A stretch of DNA of 43,430 nucleotides from CAYVUV01 sp964455095. GTDB lineage: Bacteria; Desulfobacterota; Binatia; HRBIN30; CADEER01. The position numbers and the translations under genes are program-made. The notes beneath the pieces were generated by a model. It worked only from the letters and a program-made list of their open reading frames with translations. It was not told where the DNA came from and made no database searches. The stretch covers positions 1 through 43,430 of the forward strand of contig CAYVUV010000258.1 of the NCBI GenBank assembly GCA_964455095.1, given 5' to 3'. Shown one piece after another: positions 1-9,200 of this stretch; the stretch's first letter is position 1, and every line of letters begins with the position of its first letter.

Positions 1-1460
1 ACGGCGACGCGCAGGCCGGCGGCGCGGGCGGTGTCGGCCGTGATCGGCCCGATGCAGCCGATGAAGGCGCGGTCGAGCAGCGCCACCGCGTCGTCGCCGA
101 CCAGGGCGAGGAAGCTGCGCACGGTGCTCGAGCTGGTGAAGGTCACCAGATCGACGCTGCCCGCCTCGAGCAGGCGGCGCAGCTCGCCGACGTCGGTGCG
201 CGCCGGCACGGTCTGATAGCTCGCCACCTCCTCGACCTCGGCCCCCGCCTCGCGCAACAGCTGCGGCAGGATCTCGCGCGCCGCGGCCGCGCGCGGCAGC
301 AACACGCGCGTGCCGGCAACGCCGGCCGCGCACATGGCGGCCGCGACGCCCTCGGCGCGGTACTCGTCCGGCACCACGTCGACCATCACCCCACGTGCGG
401 CCAACGCCTCGGCCGTCGGCGGACCGACCGCGGCGATGCGCGCCCGGTGCAGCGCGCGCACGTCGCGGTGCAGCGCACGCAGGCGGTCGAAGAACATGCT
501 GACGCCGTTGACGCTGGTGAACACCAGCCAGTCAAACGTCGCGCAACGCGCGATCGCATCGTCGAGCGGCGCCCACGACACCGGCGCAACGATCTCGATG
601 GTCGGACACGGGATTACCTCCGCGCCGGCGTCGGCCAGCAACGCGGCAAACACCGAGGCTTGCACGCGCGGGCGGGTGACCACGATGCGGCGGCCAAACA
701 GCGGCTTGCGCTCGAACCACGCCAGCTGCGCGCGTAGGCGCACCACCTCGCCGACCACCGCCAGGGCCGGCGGCTGCAGATTCTCCGCCGCGGCGAGGTC
801 GGCAATCGTCGCCACCGTGCCGACCAGCGTCTGCTGCTCGGCCAGCGTGCCCCAGCGGATCACGGCCGCCGGCGTGTCGGCCGCCATGCCGTGCGCCATC
901 AGCCGCGCCATGTTGGAGCGCAGCTGGCGCGTGGTCATCAGGAACACCAACGTGTGGCCGCGCTGCGCCACGGCATCCCAGTGCACGGCGAGGTCGTGCT
1001 TGTCGGGGTATTCGTAGCCAGTGAGCACGGTGAACGACGAGGCCAGATCGCGGTGGGTGAGCGGGATGCCCGCATAGGCCGGCACCGCGACGGCCGAGCT
1101 GACACCGGGCACGACCTCGAACGGGATGCCGGCAGCCGCCAGGGCCTCGGCCTCCTCGCCGCCGCGGCCGAAGACGAACGGGTCGCCGCCCTTGAGCCGC
1201 ACCACCGTCTCGCCGCGCCGCGCGCGCTCGACGAGCAGCGCGGTGATGACGTCTTGCTCGACGCGCTCGCCGCCGCCGTGCTTGCCGACCAGGATGCGCT
1301 CGGCCGCCGCCGGCGCGTGTTCGAGCAGGCGGGGGCTGGCGAGGTAGTCGTAGACCACCACGTCGGCGCGGCCGAGGCAGCGGACACCGTCGAGCGTGAT
1401 CAGCCCCGGCGCCCCCGGTCCCGCTCCGACCAGGTACACGGTGCCCGGCCGGCCCGCCAT
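1..1460 (-). CDS. cobA-hemD: Uroporphyrinogen-III C-methyltransferase / uroporphyrinogen-III synthase fusion (3' end cut by window)
   Basis: The gene starts at ATG 1460, sharing one base with the hemC stop (TGATG), and stays open for 486 codons to the window edge, so the C-terminus is missing. Residues 1 to about 250 are a SUMT (CobA/CysG-C) methyltransferase, with VYLVGAGPGAPGLITLDG near the N-terminus, VRLKGGDPFVFGRGGEEAEAL and a PAYAGIPLTHR segment. It methylates uroporphyrinogen III at C2 and C7 with SAM to give precorrin-2. Residues from about 255 are a HemD-type uroporphyrinogen-III synthase, seen in RRIVVTRPR, FTSVNGV and IGCIGPITADTARAAGL. The fused enzyme would cyclise hydroxymethylbilane from HemC and divert part of the product to siroheme/cobalamin. 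It is the last gene visible in the operon. Confidence 0.95.
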   Translation of the reverse strand, partial: MAGRPGTVYLVGAGPGAPGLITLDGVRCLGRADVVVYDYLASPRLLEHAPAAAERILVGKHGGGERVEQDVITALLVERARRGETVVRLKGGDPFVFGRGGEEAEALAAAGIPFEVVPGVSSAVAVPAYAGIPLTHRDLASSFTVLTGYEYPDKHDLAVHWDAVAQRGHTLVFLMTTRQLRSNMARLMAHGMAADTPAAVIRWGTLAEQQTLVGTVATIADLAAAENLQPPALAVVGEVVRLRAQLAWFERKPLFGRRIVVTRPRVQASVFAALLADAGAEVIPCPTIEIVAPVSWAPLDDAIARCATFDWLVFTSVNGVSMFFDRLRALHRDVRALHRARIAAVGPPTAEALAARGVMVDVVPDEYRAEGVAAAMCAAGVAGTRVLLPRAAAAREILPQLLREAGAEVEEVASYQTVPARTDVGELRRLLEAGSVDLVTFTSSSTVRSFLALVGDDAVALLDRAFIGCIGPITADTARAAGLRVA

Positions 1461-2380
1461 CACGCCGCTCCGAGCGCGCGCAGAATCTCGGCTCCGCCCT
1501 CGGCCAACAGGCGCCGCCCCAGCTCGGCGCCGAGGTCGGCGCCCGCCGTCGCCGCACCGCGCGACTCACCGCGCACAATGCGGCGGCCGTCGGGGCTGGC
1601 GATCAGGGCGCGCAACACCAGCTGATCGCCGCGCACGGTAGCGTGCGCCGCCAGCGGCGTGACGCAGCTGCCGCCGACGGCGATGAGCAAGCCGCGCTCG
1701 GACTCGACCGCCTGGCGCGCGGCCCTGTCTTCGATGGCGCGCAGCTGCTCGGCCACGGCACCGGGGCGCGATTCGAGCGCCAGGGCGCCCTGGCCGATGG
1801 CCGGCACGAACTGCTCGGGGTCGCACGGCTCGACATGCGCCGGCGCGAGGCCGAGCCGGTGCAGTCCGGCGCTGGCCAGGATGAGCGCATCGATCTCGCC
1901 CGCTTCGAGCTTGCGCAACCGCGTGTCGACGTTGCCGCGCAACGAGCCGACGGCGAGGTCGGCGCGCGCCGCGAGCAGTAGCGCCGCGCGCCGCAGGCTG
2001 CTGGTTCCGACACGCGCGCCGGCCGGCAACGCCGCCAGGCCGCCCGCCGCTCGGGTGACCAGCACGTCGCGCGGATCTTCGCGCACCGGCACGCACGCCA
2101 GCACCATCCCCGGCGCGAGGTCGGCCGGAAGATCCTTCATCGAATGCACCGCGCAGTCGATCGTTGCGGCCGCCAGCGCCTCCTCGATCTCCTTGACGAA
2201 CAAGCCTTTGCCGCCGATGGCGCTGAGCGGCGTATCGAGAAAGCGATCGCCCGAGGTGCGGATGACCACCAGCTCGGTCGTCAGCCCCGCATGCGCGGCC
2301 TCCAGCTGGCGCTGCACCCAGCCGGCCTGGGCCAACGCCAGGCGGCTGCCGCGCGTGCCGATGCGCAGCGGCGCGGTCAC
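1460..2380 (-). CDS. hemC: Hydroxymethylbilane synthase (porphobilinogen deaminase)
   Basis: This 306-residue protein has the usual HemC length. It joins four porphobilinogen units into hydroxymethylbilane using a covalently bound dipyrromethane primer. Visible family signatures are IGTRGSRLALAQA at the N-terminus, the HSMKDLP segment with the catalytic Asp (about residue 83), GTSSLRR, LRGNVDTRLRKL, and GGSCVTPLAAHA, whose Cys (about residue 239) should carry the cofactor. The start is GTG 2380. It overlaps the hemA stop by four bases (GTGA), which indicates translational coupling. The product feeds the HemD domain encoded immediately downstream. Confidence 0.97.
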   Translation of the reverse strand: MTAPLRIGTRGSRLALAQAGWVQRQLEAAHAGLTTELVVIRTSGDRFLDTPLSAIGGKGLFVKEIEEALAAATIDCAVHSMKDLPADLAPGMVLACVPVREDPRDVLVTRAAGGLAALPAGARVGTSSLRRAALLLAARADLAVGSLRGNVDTRLRKLEAGEIDALILASAGLHRLGLAPAHVEPCDPEQFVPAIGQGALALESRPGAVAEQLRAIEDRAARQAVESERGLLIAVGGSCVTPLAAHATVRGDQLVLRALIASPDGRRIVRGESRGAATAGADLGAELGRRLLAEGGAEILRALGAA

Positions 2381-3657
2381 GACTCGTCCGCGCCTTCGAG
2401 GTCGAACAGCCGGCGCGTGGCGTCGATGTAGAAGGCCTCGCTGCGGTGATCGCGCTGCTTCAGGCGGGTGATCGGCGCGTGCAGGATCTTGTTGACGATC
2501 GCCGCCGTCAGCGACTCCAGCGCCTCGCGCTCGCGCGGCGACAGATCCTTCAGCGCCGCGAGCGTCTTCTGCAACTCGCCCTTGCGGATCGCCTCGACCT
2601 TCTCGCGCAGCGCGACGATGGTCGGCACGACTTCCAGGTGCTCGAGCCAGCGCCAGAACGCGTCCACCTCGCCGGCAATGAGCTCCTCCGCCTTCTCCGC
2701 CTCGCGCCCGCGCTCGTCGCGGTTGTCCTCGGCGACGCGGCCGAGGTCATCGACATCGTACAGGTAGACCTGGTCGAGCCCGTTGATGCGCGGGTCGAAG
2801 TTGCGCGGCACGCTCATGTCGATGCAGAACATCGGCCGATTCTTGCGCTCGCGCAGGGCGTCGACGATCATCTGCTCGGTGAGCACGAAGTCGGTCGCAC
2901 CCGTGGAGCCGATGACGATGTCGGCCATCTGCAGGTACTTGGGGAAGTTCTCGAACGGCACCGGCGTGGCGTGCAGCTCGCGCGCCAGCTCGACGGCGCG
3001 GTCGAAGGTGCGGTTGGTGACGATGACGCTGCCGACGCCGTGCGCGAGCAGATGGCGCGCCGCCAGCTCGCCCATCTTGCCGGCCCCGATCAGCATCGCG
3101 GTCTTGTCCTCGAGGCGGTCGAAGATCTTCGCCGCCAGCTCGACCGCCGCCGAGCTCACCGAGACGGCGCGCCCGGCGATGCCGGTCTCGGTGCGCACGC
3201 GCTTGGCGACCGAGAACGCCTTGTGGAAGCAGCGGTGCAGCACGGCACCCGTCGCGCCGACGCTCGACGCGCGCGAGTAGAACTCTTTCAGCTGCCCGAG
3301 AATCTGCGGCTCGCCGACGACCATCGAGTCGAGGCTCGAGGCGACGCGAAACAAATGGCGCACGGCGTCGCGGCCGCGGTACGTGTAGAGGTACGGCTCC
3401 AGCGGTTCGGCCGGCTCGCCTTGTTCGTTGCGCAGGAACTGGACGATATCGGCGCTGGTGGCCTCATCGCCCTGCCCGCAGCTCACCACTTCGACGCGGT
3501 TGCAGGTGCACACCACCGCCGCTTCGTCCACACCGGCGAGGCCACAGAGGCGGCGGTTGGCGTCGTCGAGCCGCTCGTCGACGAACGCCAGGCGCTCGCG
3601 CACGGACACCGAAGCGGTGCGGTGGTTGAGCCCGACGATCAAGATCTCGTGCGGCAT
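2377..3657 (-). CDS. hemA: Glutamyl-tRNA reductase
   Basis: A 426-residue protein that reduces glutamyl-tRNA to glutamate-1-semialdehyde with NADPH, the first committed step of the C5 heme pathway. The N-terminal catalytic domain has GLNHRTASVSVRERLAF and CTCNRVEVV with the nucleophilic Cys at about residue 52. GEPQILGQLKEFY follows. The NADPH domain shows AMLIGAGKMGELAARHLLAHG, here about residues 180-200, then VTNRTFDRA. A helical dimerisation domain ends the protein. ATG 3657 is chosen because it shares one base with the preceding membrane-protein stop (TGATG) and begins exactly at the conserved family N-terminus. A longer open frame runs upstream, but it is antisense-like noise inside the neighbour. 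Confidence 0.97.
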   Translation of the reverse strand: MPHEILIVGLNHRTASVSVRERLAFVDERLDDANRRLCGLAGVDEAAVVCTCNRVEVVSCGQGDEATSADIVQFLRNEQGEPAEPLEPYLYTYRGRDAVRHLFRVASSLDSMVVGEPQILGQLKEFYSRASSVGATGAVLHRCFHKAFSVAKRVRTETGIAGRAVSVSSAAVELAAKIFDRLEDKTAMLIGAGKMGELAARHLLAHGVGSVIVTNRTFDRAVELARELHATPVPFENFPKYLQMADIVIGSTGATDFVLTEQMIVDALRERKNRPMFCIDMSVPRNFDPRINGLDQVYLYDVDDLGRVAEDNRDERGREAEKAEELIAGEVDAFWRWLEHLEVVPTIVALREKVEAIRKGELQKTLAALKDLSPREREALESLTAAIVNKILHAPITRLKQRDHRSEAFYIDATRRLFDLEGADES

Positions 3658-4475
3658 CACCCCATCGTCCCGTGCCGGCCCGGGCCGCCGAGGTTGAAGC
3701 TGAGGAACGACACCACCAACAGGGCAAAGCCGACGATCGTCAGCGTCGCCGCCTTGCGCCCGCGCCAGCCGGCCGAGCGGGTCTGTAGCAGGACGGCGTA
3801 CAGCAACCAGGCGAGCGTCGACAGGATCTGAACCGGCTCCCACGACCAGAACTCGCCCCAGGTCGCCTTCGCCAGCAGCGAGCCGGTGACGATACCGATG
3901 GTGAACAGCGCGAAGCCCCAGGCGACGCAGCGGTAGTTGAGCTCGTCGAGGGTCTCCAGCGACGGCAGGCGCCGGAACAGACCGCCGCCGCGCCGCTTGC
4001 CCTTCAACTGGCGGTCCTGCAGCAGGTAGATGACGCTGACGCAGAACGCGAGGGCAAAGATGGCGTAGCCGAGGAAGGCCGGCGCGACATGCGCGGGCAG
4101 CCAGGCGTTCTGCAGATGCGCCGGCAGCTGCTCGACGCCCGAGTAGACCACGTACGCCGACAGCGTGAGCAGGAACGCCAGCGGGCTGACCAGCGCGCCG
4201 ACGACGGCGAGGCTGTAGCGGCGCTGCAGCGCCAGGTAGATCCCGACGATCAGCCAGGCCAGCAGCGACAGCTGATCGTGGAACGACGTAAACGCCAGGT
4301 TGCCGACCCAGACGGCGCGCAGCGCCACGGCGACCGTGTCGACGCAGAACGCCGCCGTCAGCACGGCCAACGCCAGACGGCGCGGGGCGTCGTGCGCCAC
4401 CATCTGATGGGTGACGAACGCCGCCGTGGCGACGAGGTAGAGCGCCAGGCTCAACGCGAAGAAGAAGAGATGCAT
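3657..4475 (-). CDS. HemX/CcsA-like cytochrome c assembly membrane protein
   Basis: A 272-residue integral membrane protein of the cytochrome c assembly (CcsA/CcmC/HemX) family, with eight apparent hydrophobic segments. The family tryptophan-rich loop is clear as WGEFWSWEPVQ before segment seven, and HVAPAFLGY supplies the conserved His region. CcsA/CcmC proteins bind or transport heme for c-type cytochrome assembly. The shorter HemX versions sit in hem operons and can influence HemA levels. Its position directly before hemA, with one-base TAATG and TGATG overlaps on both sides, favours the HemX-like role, but the sequence alone cannot separate the two. The start is ATG 4475. Confidence 0.88.
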   Translation of the reverse strand: MHLFFFALSLALYLVATAAFVTHQMVAHDAPRRLALAVLTAAFCVDTVAVALRAVWVGNLAFTSFHDQLSLLAWLIVGIYLALQRRYSLAVVGALVSPLAFLLTLSAYVVYSGVEQLPAHLQNAWLPAHVAPAFLGYAIFALAFCVSVIYLLQDRQLKGKRRGGGLFRRLPSLETLDELNYRCVAWGFALFTIGIVTGSLLAKATWGEFWSWEPVQILSTLAWLLYAVLLQTRSAGWRGRKAATLTIVGFALLVVSFLSFNLGGPGRHGTMG

Positions 4476-5149
4476 TACGGGGCGTCGGTGAGAGAGGCGC
4501 CGAGAGAGGACAGCGACACACCGACACCGGCGTGGCGCGCCAGCAACCGATCGACCGCGGCGGCGTCGGGAGTGCGCAGGCAGTCGAGCAGCTCGGAATC
4601 GACCAGGTCGGTGAGAATGCGCTGGCGCTCGGCGCTCGACAGCGACTGGGCGCGGAGATGCTCGCGCAGCCGCGCCAGTACGGTCAGGGCGCGGGTGTAC
4701 TCCGGACCCAACGCCGACTCGATGTCCTGCCGCACGCGGCGCGCCAGCGCCGGGCTGGCGCCGCTGGTCGACACGGCGACGGTCAGGTCCCCGCGCACCA
4801 GCATCGACGGCACGATGAACCCGCACCAGCGCGGGCGGTCGACGATGTTCAACAACACCCCCTCGGCCTCCGCTTCCGCCGCGATGGCGGCGTGCGCCGC
4901 CTCGTCGTCGGTCGCCGCATAGGCCAGGAAGGCGCCGCGCAGGTCGCCGCGGCGGTACGGGCGCGCGACATGGTGGAGGTCGCCTCGCGCGGCGCCGGCG
5001 GCCAGCTCGGGGTCCAGCGCGGGACTGACGACGGTCACCCGCGCCCCGGCCTGGCACAGCGAAGCCACCTTGCGCGCCGCCACCTCACCTCCGCCAATCA
5101 CCACGCACGGCCGCCCCTCCACCCGCAGGAAGATGGGGTAGTACTTCAT
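4475..5149 (-). CDS. Siroheme synthase N-terminal type: precorrin-2 dehydrogenase / sirohydrochlorin ferrochelatase
   Basis: A 224-residue protein matching Met8p/CysG N-terminal/SirC. It oxidises precorrin-2 with NAD+ to sirohydrochlorin, and in bifunctional members inserts iron to give siroheme. The N-terminus reads MKYYPIFLRVEGRPCVVIGG, followed by GEVAARKVASLCQAGARVTVV, a Rossmann NAD site. LLNIVDRPRWCGFIVPS and VAVSTSGASPALARRVRQDIE are typical family blocks. The start ATG 5149 is where homology begins; the open frame upstream is unlike the family. It is the first gene of the tetrapyrrole operon. The SUMT activity that CysG normally carries on the same chain is supplied here by the separate cobA-hemD gene. 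The C-terminal helical part is short but present. Confidence 0.93.
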   Translation of the reverse strand: MKYYPIFLRVEGRPCVVIGGGEVAARKVASLCQAGARVTVVSPALDPELAAGAARGDLHHVARPYRRGDLRGAFLAYAATDDEAAHAAIAAEAEAEGVLLNIVDRPRWCGFIVPSMLVRGDLTVAVSTSGASPALARRVRQDIESALGPEYTRALTVLARLREHLRAQSLSSAERQRILTDLVDSELLDCLRTPDAAAVDRLLARHAGVGVSLSSLGASLTDAP

Positions 5150-5249
5150 TTTCGCGATGCTAGCACAGCGGCTCCGAGCCGGGGAAGCCGGCCGGCGGCG
5201 AGTCGATGCGGTTGAATCAGGGCCGGATTTCACCGTCTGTAGAGGCCAG

Positions 5250-5334
5250 GGATAGGAAGCGGCGGGTTTGCCAAGCCCCCCTCCGGATGGTACGGAGGGG
5301 CTCATTTCACTCACATTCCAGGGAGGATCAAACT
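5250..5334 (+). promoter_or_regulatory. 5' leader of the dsbA-like gene with a strong stem-loop and Shine-Dalgarno
   Basis: CCCCTCCG and CGGAGGGG flank a seven-base loop (GATGGTA) at about 5279-5301, a perfect eight-pair stem about 35 bases ahead of the start. No T-run follows, so it does not look like an intrinsic terminator. It may stabilise the mRNA or serve as an attenuator. A Shine-Dalgarno GGGAGGA (5321-5327) lies seven bases before GTG 5335 and fixes that start. I could not match the leader to a riboswitch class I know. Confidence 0.5.
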
Positions 5335-6246
5335 GTGAAAGCACACATTCGACGTGGTGTATCCGGCGCCCTGTTGGCAGGGCTGTTCGGGGCATCTTTC
5401 ATCGCCCCCGCACCGGCCAGCGCCGATGACGCAGCCAACAAGAAGGTGGTCGAATACTACCGCCGCAAGGCCAACCTCCCGGCGGATGTCACCGCCGAGG
5501 TCACCGGCGTGACCGACTCGAAGATGCCCGGCACCAAGGCCGCGACGATCGAGCTCTCGCGTGGTGGCCAGAAGCAAAAGGTCGACATCCTGATGTCGGC
5601 GGACGGCAAGTACGTCGTGTTCAGCGGCGCCGACCGTCAGGGTCAGCTGGTGGGCATCATCGAAGACGTGACCTCCGATCCCTTCGCCGCCGTGGCGAAG
5701 AAGATCAACCTCGACAAGAACCCTTCGGAAGGCCCGAAGGACGCCAAGGTCGTCATCGTCGAGTACTCCGACTTCCAGTGCCCGTACTGCGCCCGCGCGC
5801 ATCAGACCCTCTCCGAGCAGGTCATGACGGCGTACGACGGCAAGGTGCGCCTGGTGTACAAGAACTTCCCCCTCGCCTTCCACAAGTGGGCCGAGCCGGC
5901 CGGCATCGCCGGCGAGTGCGTGTACGATCAGGACGAGAAGGCCTTCTGGACGCTGTACGAGTACTACTTCAAGAACCAGCAGCAGATGACGCCTGAAAAT
6001 CTGAAGGAAAAGACGCACGAGGCGCTGAAGGACTCCAAGGTCGACATCGCCAAGTTGGACGATTGCCTCGACAACAAGAAGACGCTCAGCCGCGTCCAGG
6101 CCGACATGGCCGAAGGGCAGTCGGTCGGCGTCACCGGAACGCCCGCGTTCGTCATCAACGGACGCAAGATCAGCGGCGCCCAGCCGTTCGAGCAGTTCAA
6201 GGCCATCATCGACGACGAGCTCGCCCGCAGCGGCGGCAAGAGCTGA
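5335..6246 (+). CDS. Exported DsbA-family thiol:disulfide oxidoreductase
   Basis: A 303-residue exported thioredoxin-fold protein. Residues 1-24 form a signal peptide (MKAHIRRGVSG, hydrophobic core, cleavage after APASA). A roughly 110-residue N-terminal domain of unclear type follows. The DsbA-like thioredoxin_4 domain then begins near YSDFQCPYCARAHQTL, with a CPYC active site about residue 150. The cis-proline loop VTGTPAFVINGRKI lies near the C-terminus. Two further Cys (GECVYD and LDDCLDN) could form a structural pair. The N-terminal domain may dimerise the protein, as in DsbC/DsbG or BdbD-like enzymes (inference). It probably oxidises or repairs disulfides in the periplasm, where several Cys-rich secreted proteins of this window would be clients. 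Confidence 0.88.
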   Translation: MKAHIRRGVSGALLAGLFGASFIAPAPASADDAANKKVVEYYRRKANLPADVTAEVTGVTDSKMPGTKAATIELSRGGQKQKVDILMSADGKYVVFSGADRQGQLVGIIEDVTSDPFAAVAKKINLDKNPSEGPKDAKVVIVEYSDFQCPYCARAHQTLSEQVMTAYDGKVRLVYKNFPLAFHKWAEPAGIAGECVYDQDEKAFWTLYEYYFKNQQQMTPENLKEKTHEALKDSKVDIAKLDDCLDNKKTLSRVQADMAEGQSVGVTGTPAFVINGRKISGAQPFEQFKAIIDDELARSGGKS

Positions 6247-6267
6247 TTCACACGACCGCCGTGCGGG

Positions 6268-6294
6268 GGCTGCAGCACCAGTCGGTGCTCAGCC
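6268..6294. terminator. Hairpin between convergent dsbA-like and addA-like genes
   Basis: GGCTG-c-AGCACC (6268-6279), loop AGTC, then GGTGCT-CAGCC (6284-6294) form an 11-pair stem with one bulged base. It sits in the 42-base gap and reaches into the last codons of the minus-strand helicase gene. There is no T-run on either side, so its role as a bidirectional terminator is only plausible. Confidence 0.35.
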
Positions 6295-9200
6295 TCCGCC
6301 GCGGTGGTCGTCCGCGGCGTCCAGCCAGCGCAGCTCGCCGGACGCCGTCAGCAACAGGGCGGCACGCACCGCCCGCCCGGCGAGCCAGCCGCTCGCGCGC
6401 AGCAACTCCACGTAGCCTTCGAGCTGCGCGGCATAAGAGGGATACACCTCGCGCAGCGGCCCGGGACTCGGCTGATCGGTCTTGAAATCGATCACCGCCA
6501 CGGCGTCGCCGCGCACGCCGAGCAGGTCGATCAACCCGCTCACCAACAGACCGTTCGGACGCGCCGCGCAGAGCGGGAACTCCACCTGTAGCTGCCAGCC
6601 GCTCGTCGCCGCAATGCCCTCGCCGCCCAGAGCCGCGAGGGCCCGCGCCACGTCGGTGCGCGCCTCGCGGTGGTACGTGCGATCGCCGACTTCGGCCATC
6701 GCGAACTGCACCGCGGCGTCGGGGTCGCCACAGGCACCGCACAGGTGCAGCTCCAACGCCCGGTGCACGACGAGGCCGAAGGCCTTGCCGTGGCGCGCTC
6801 CGGCCACCTTGGCCGCGCGCGCGTCGGGCTCTTCTCCCGCTGCCGCCGCGGCGGTGACGGCGACCGGCAGCGCGCGCGGCTGGGCCTGCGACGCCACCGC
6901 GGCGTTCAACCGCTGCGCGGCGGATACCACCTGCATCTGGAGGCTGTCGTCACCGGTGATCGCCATCGACCCGCCGGCGGGTGACGCCGCGGCCCACTCC
7001 GGCTCGGCGCCGGGCACGAACGGCGCCAGGCGCACGACCAGGTCGTCGCGCACGTTCGCCGCCAGCTCGCGGGTGGCGTACGGCAGTCGCTCGCTCTTGG
7101 TCGCGGGGAGCGGCAGCACCAGCAGGTCGCGGGCGCGCGTCGCCGCGACGTAGTAGAGCCGGCGGCGCTCGTGCTCGCCGAGCTCGCGCTCGCGCCGCAG
7201 CACGCCGCTGTCGGGCGGATGCTCGATGGCAATCTGGCCCAGCCGCAGCGCCCAGGCGTGGCCGTCGCGATCGACCTGCCAGGTGGCGTTGCCGTGATCG
7301 CTGAGCGTCTGGAACCCGTCCCACACGATGACGACGGGAAACTCCAGGCCCTTGGCCTGGTGAATGGTCTGCACGCGCACCGCCCCCGCACCGAGCGGCT
7401 CCGGCGCGTCGAGGTACACCGGCGAGGCCGCCCAGCCGCGCACGATCTCGGTCGCGGCGTCGAAGTCGAGGGCATCGATCGCCGCCCGCCGGTCGAGCTC
7501 GGCGGCGACTTCGTACAGCGCCGCCAACAGCTGCCGCCCGTTGCGCGCCGTGACGGCCCAGCGGCCGAGCGCCGTGCGCTCGATCAGATCGCGCGCCGTG
7601 GCGCCGGGCGCGCGCAGGTGCCGCGCCGCGCGCAGCTCGGCGATGATCGCGCGCGCTTCGGTCACGCGCGCCGAGCCGCCAGCGCACTGCGCCATATCCG
7701 GGTTGCGCGCGGCGAGGACGTCCGGCCAGCTGGTGGCGAAGAACGGCGGCTGCAGCAACGCCGCCATGGCGACGCCGTCGTCGCGGTCGGCGAGGGCGCG
7801 CAGCGCCAGCAGGTAGCGGCGCACGGTGGGATGGGCGAGAAAGAGCACGCCGCCGCGCGCCGTGTACTCGAGGCCGAGCTCGTCGAGGGGGCGCAGCAAA
7901 TGCCGCAACTGCGTGGTCACCGGCGCCAGCACCGCGATGTCGCCCGGCCGCACCGGGCGCTCGACGTCGGTCTCCGGATCGCGCACCGGATGCCCGCTGG
8001 CCAGGAGCCAGCGAATGTAGCGCGCCACCGCCGCCCCCTCGACCGCGCGACCGTTGCCGGCGAGGAGACGTTCGCCTCCTGCCCCGGCATACGGCAGCAA
8101 GTGCACGCAGACCCCGCCCGCGGCAATCGCCGCCGCGGCGCGCAGCGGCTCGTAGTGCGCGCGGCCCGCCGTCGGATCGAACGTCTCCCCGGCGCCTTCG
8201 CCCAGCACGCCGGCGAGCTGCGCGTTGAAGAATTCGATCAACTCGGGCCGGCTGCGGAAGTTGGTCTCCAGGCGCTGCTGCAACGCGCCGGACGCCGCCA
8301 CTCGGCCGCCCGCGCGCCCGTACATCGCGATGTCGGCGCGGCGAAAGCGGTAGATCGACTGCTTCGGATCGCCGACGATGGTGAGCTTGCCCGGCGTCAG
8401 GTCGACCTGCGCCCAGTCGGTTGCCGCCGTGCCCTGCTCGCACAGGTAGAAGACGATCTCGCACTGCAGCGGGTCGGTGTCCTGAAACTCGTCGACGAAC
8501 AGATGGTCGAAGCGCGCCTGGTAGAACGCGCGCGCGTCGCGGTCGTCGCGCAAAAGGTTGCGCAGCTTGATGAGCAGATCGAGGTAGTCGACCACCTCGT
8601 GGTCGTCCTTCACCCGCTCGTACATGGCGGCGACGACCGGAAACAAACGCACCAGCCGCGCCGCCAGCCAGCGATGCGGCCCCTGCAGCTGCTCGGCCAG
8701 ACTGCCCGGCTTGCCATCGCGCAGGGCCGCGTAGATCGAGTAACCGACCGATTCGCCGTCGAACTCGCGCTGGTACAGGTCGCGGCCGCGGCGCGCCTCG
8801 GCGACGATGCGGAAGGCCTCGGCGGGATCGTCGGTGAACGCCAGGTGCTGCAGCGCGCGCACGATCCGCCGCACCCGGCGATGGCCGGCCGTGCTGCCGC
8901 GCGCCATGCGCAGCATGTCGTGCGCGCGCCGAGCCGCCGCCTGCGCGACGTCGAGCCCGGGGTCCGGTATGGGCGGCAAAGGCACCCGCACGTCGCGCGT
9001 GTCGACCATGCTCGCCAGCATCGACTCCACCGACGCCACCGAGCCGAAGGCGTTCTCGCGCCGCTCCATCTGCAAGCCGGCCCGCGTCGCGGCGCGCAGG
9101 GTTTCGGCGGCTTCGGCGAGCAGCTCGGGCGCGATCGCCGCGGCGCGATCGCCCAGCTCGCCGGCCAGCGTCCCCGCCTCGGCACCGCGGCGCAGACGCA

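Noticed and set aside
5206..5300. Possible c-di-GMP or cobalamin riboswitch in the DsbA-like leader
   Set aside because: A GCGGCGGGTTTGCC-like end is present, but the conserved core sequences of these riboswitch classes are missing, so there is no adequate match.
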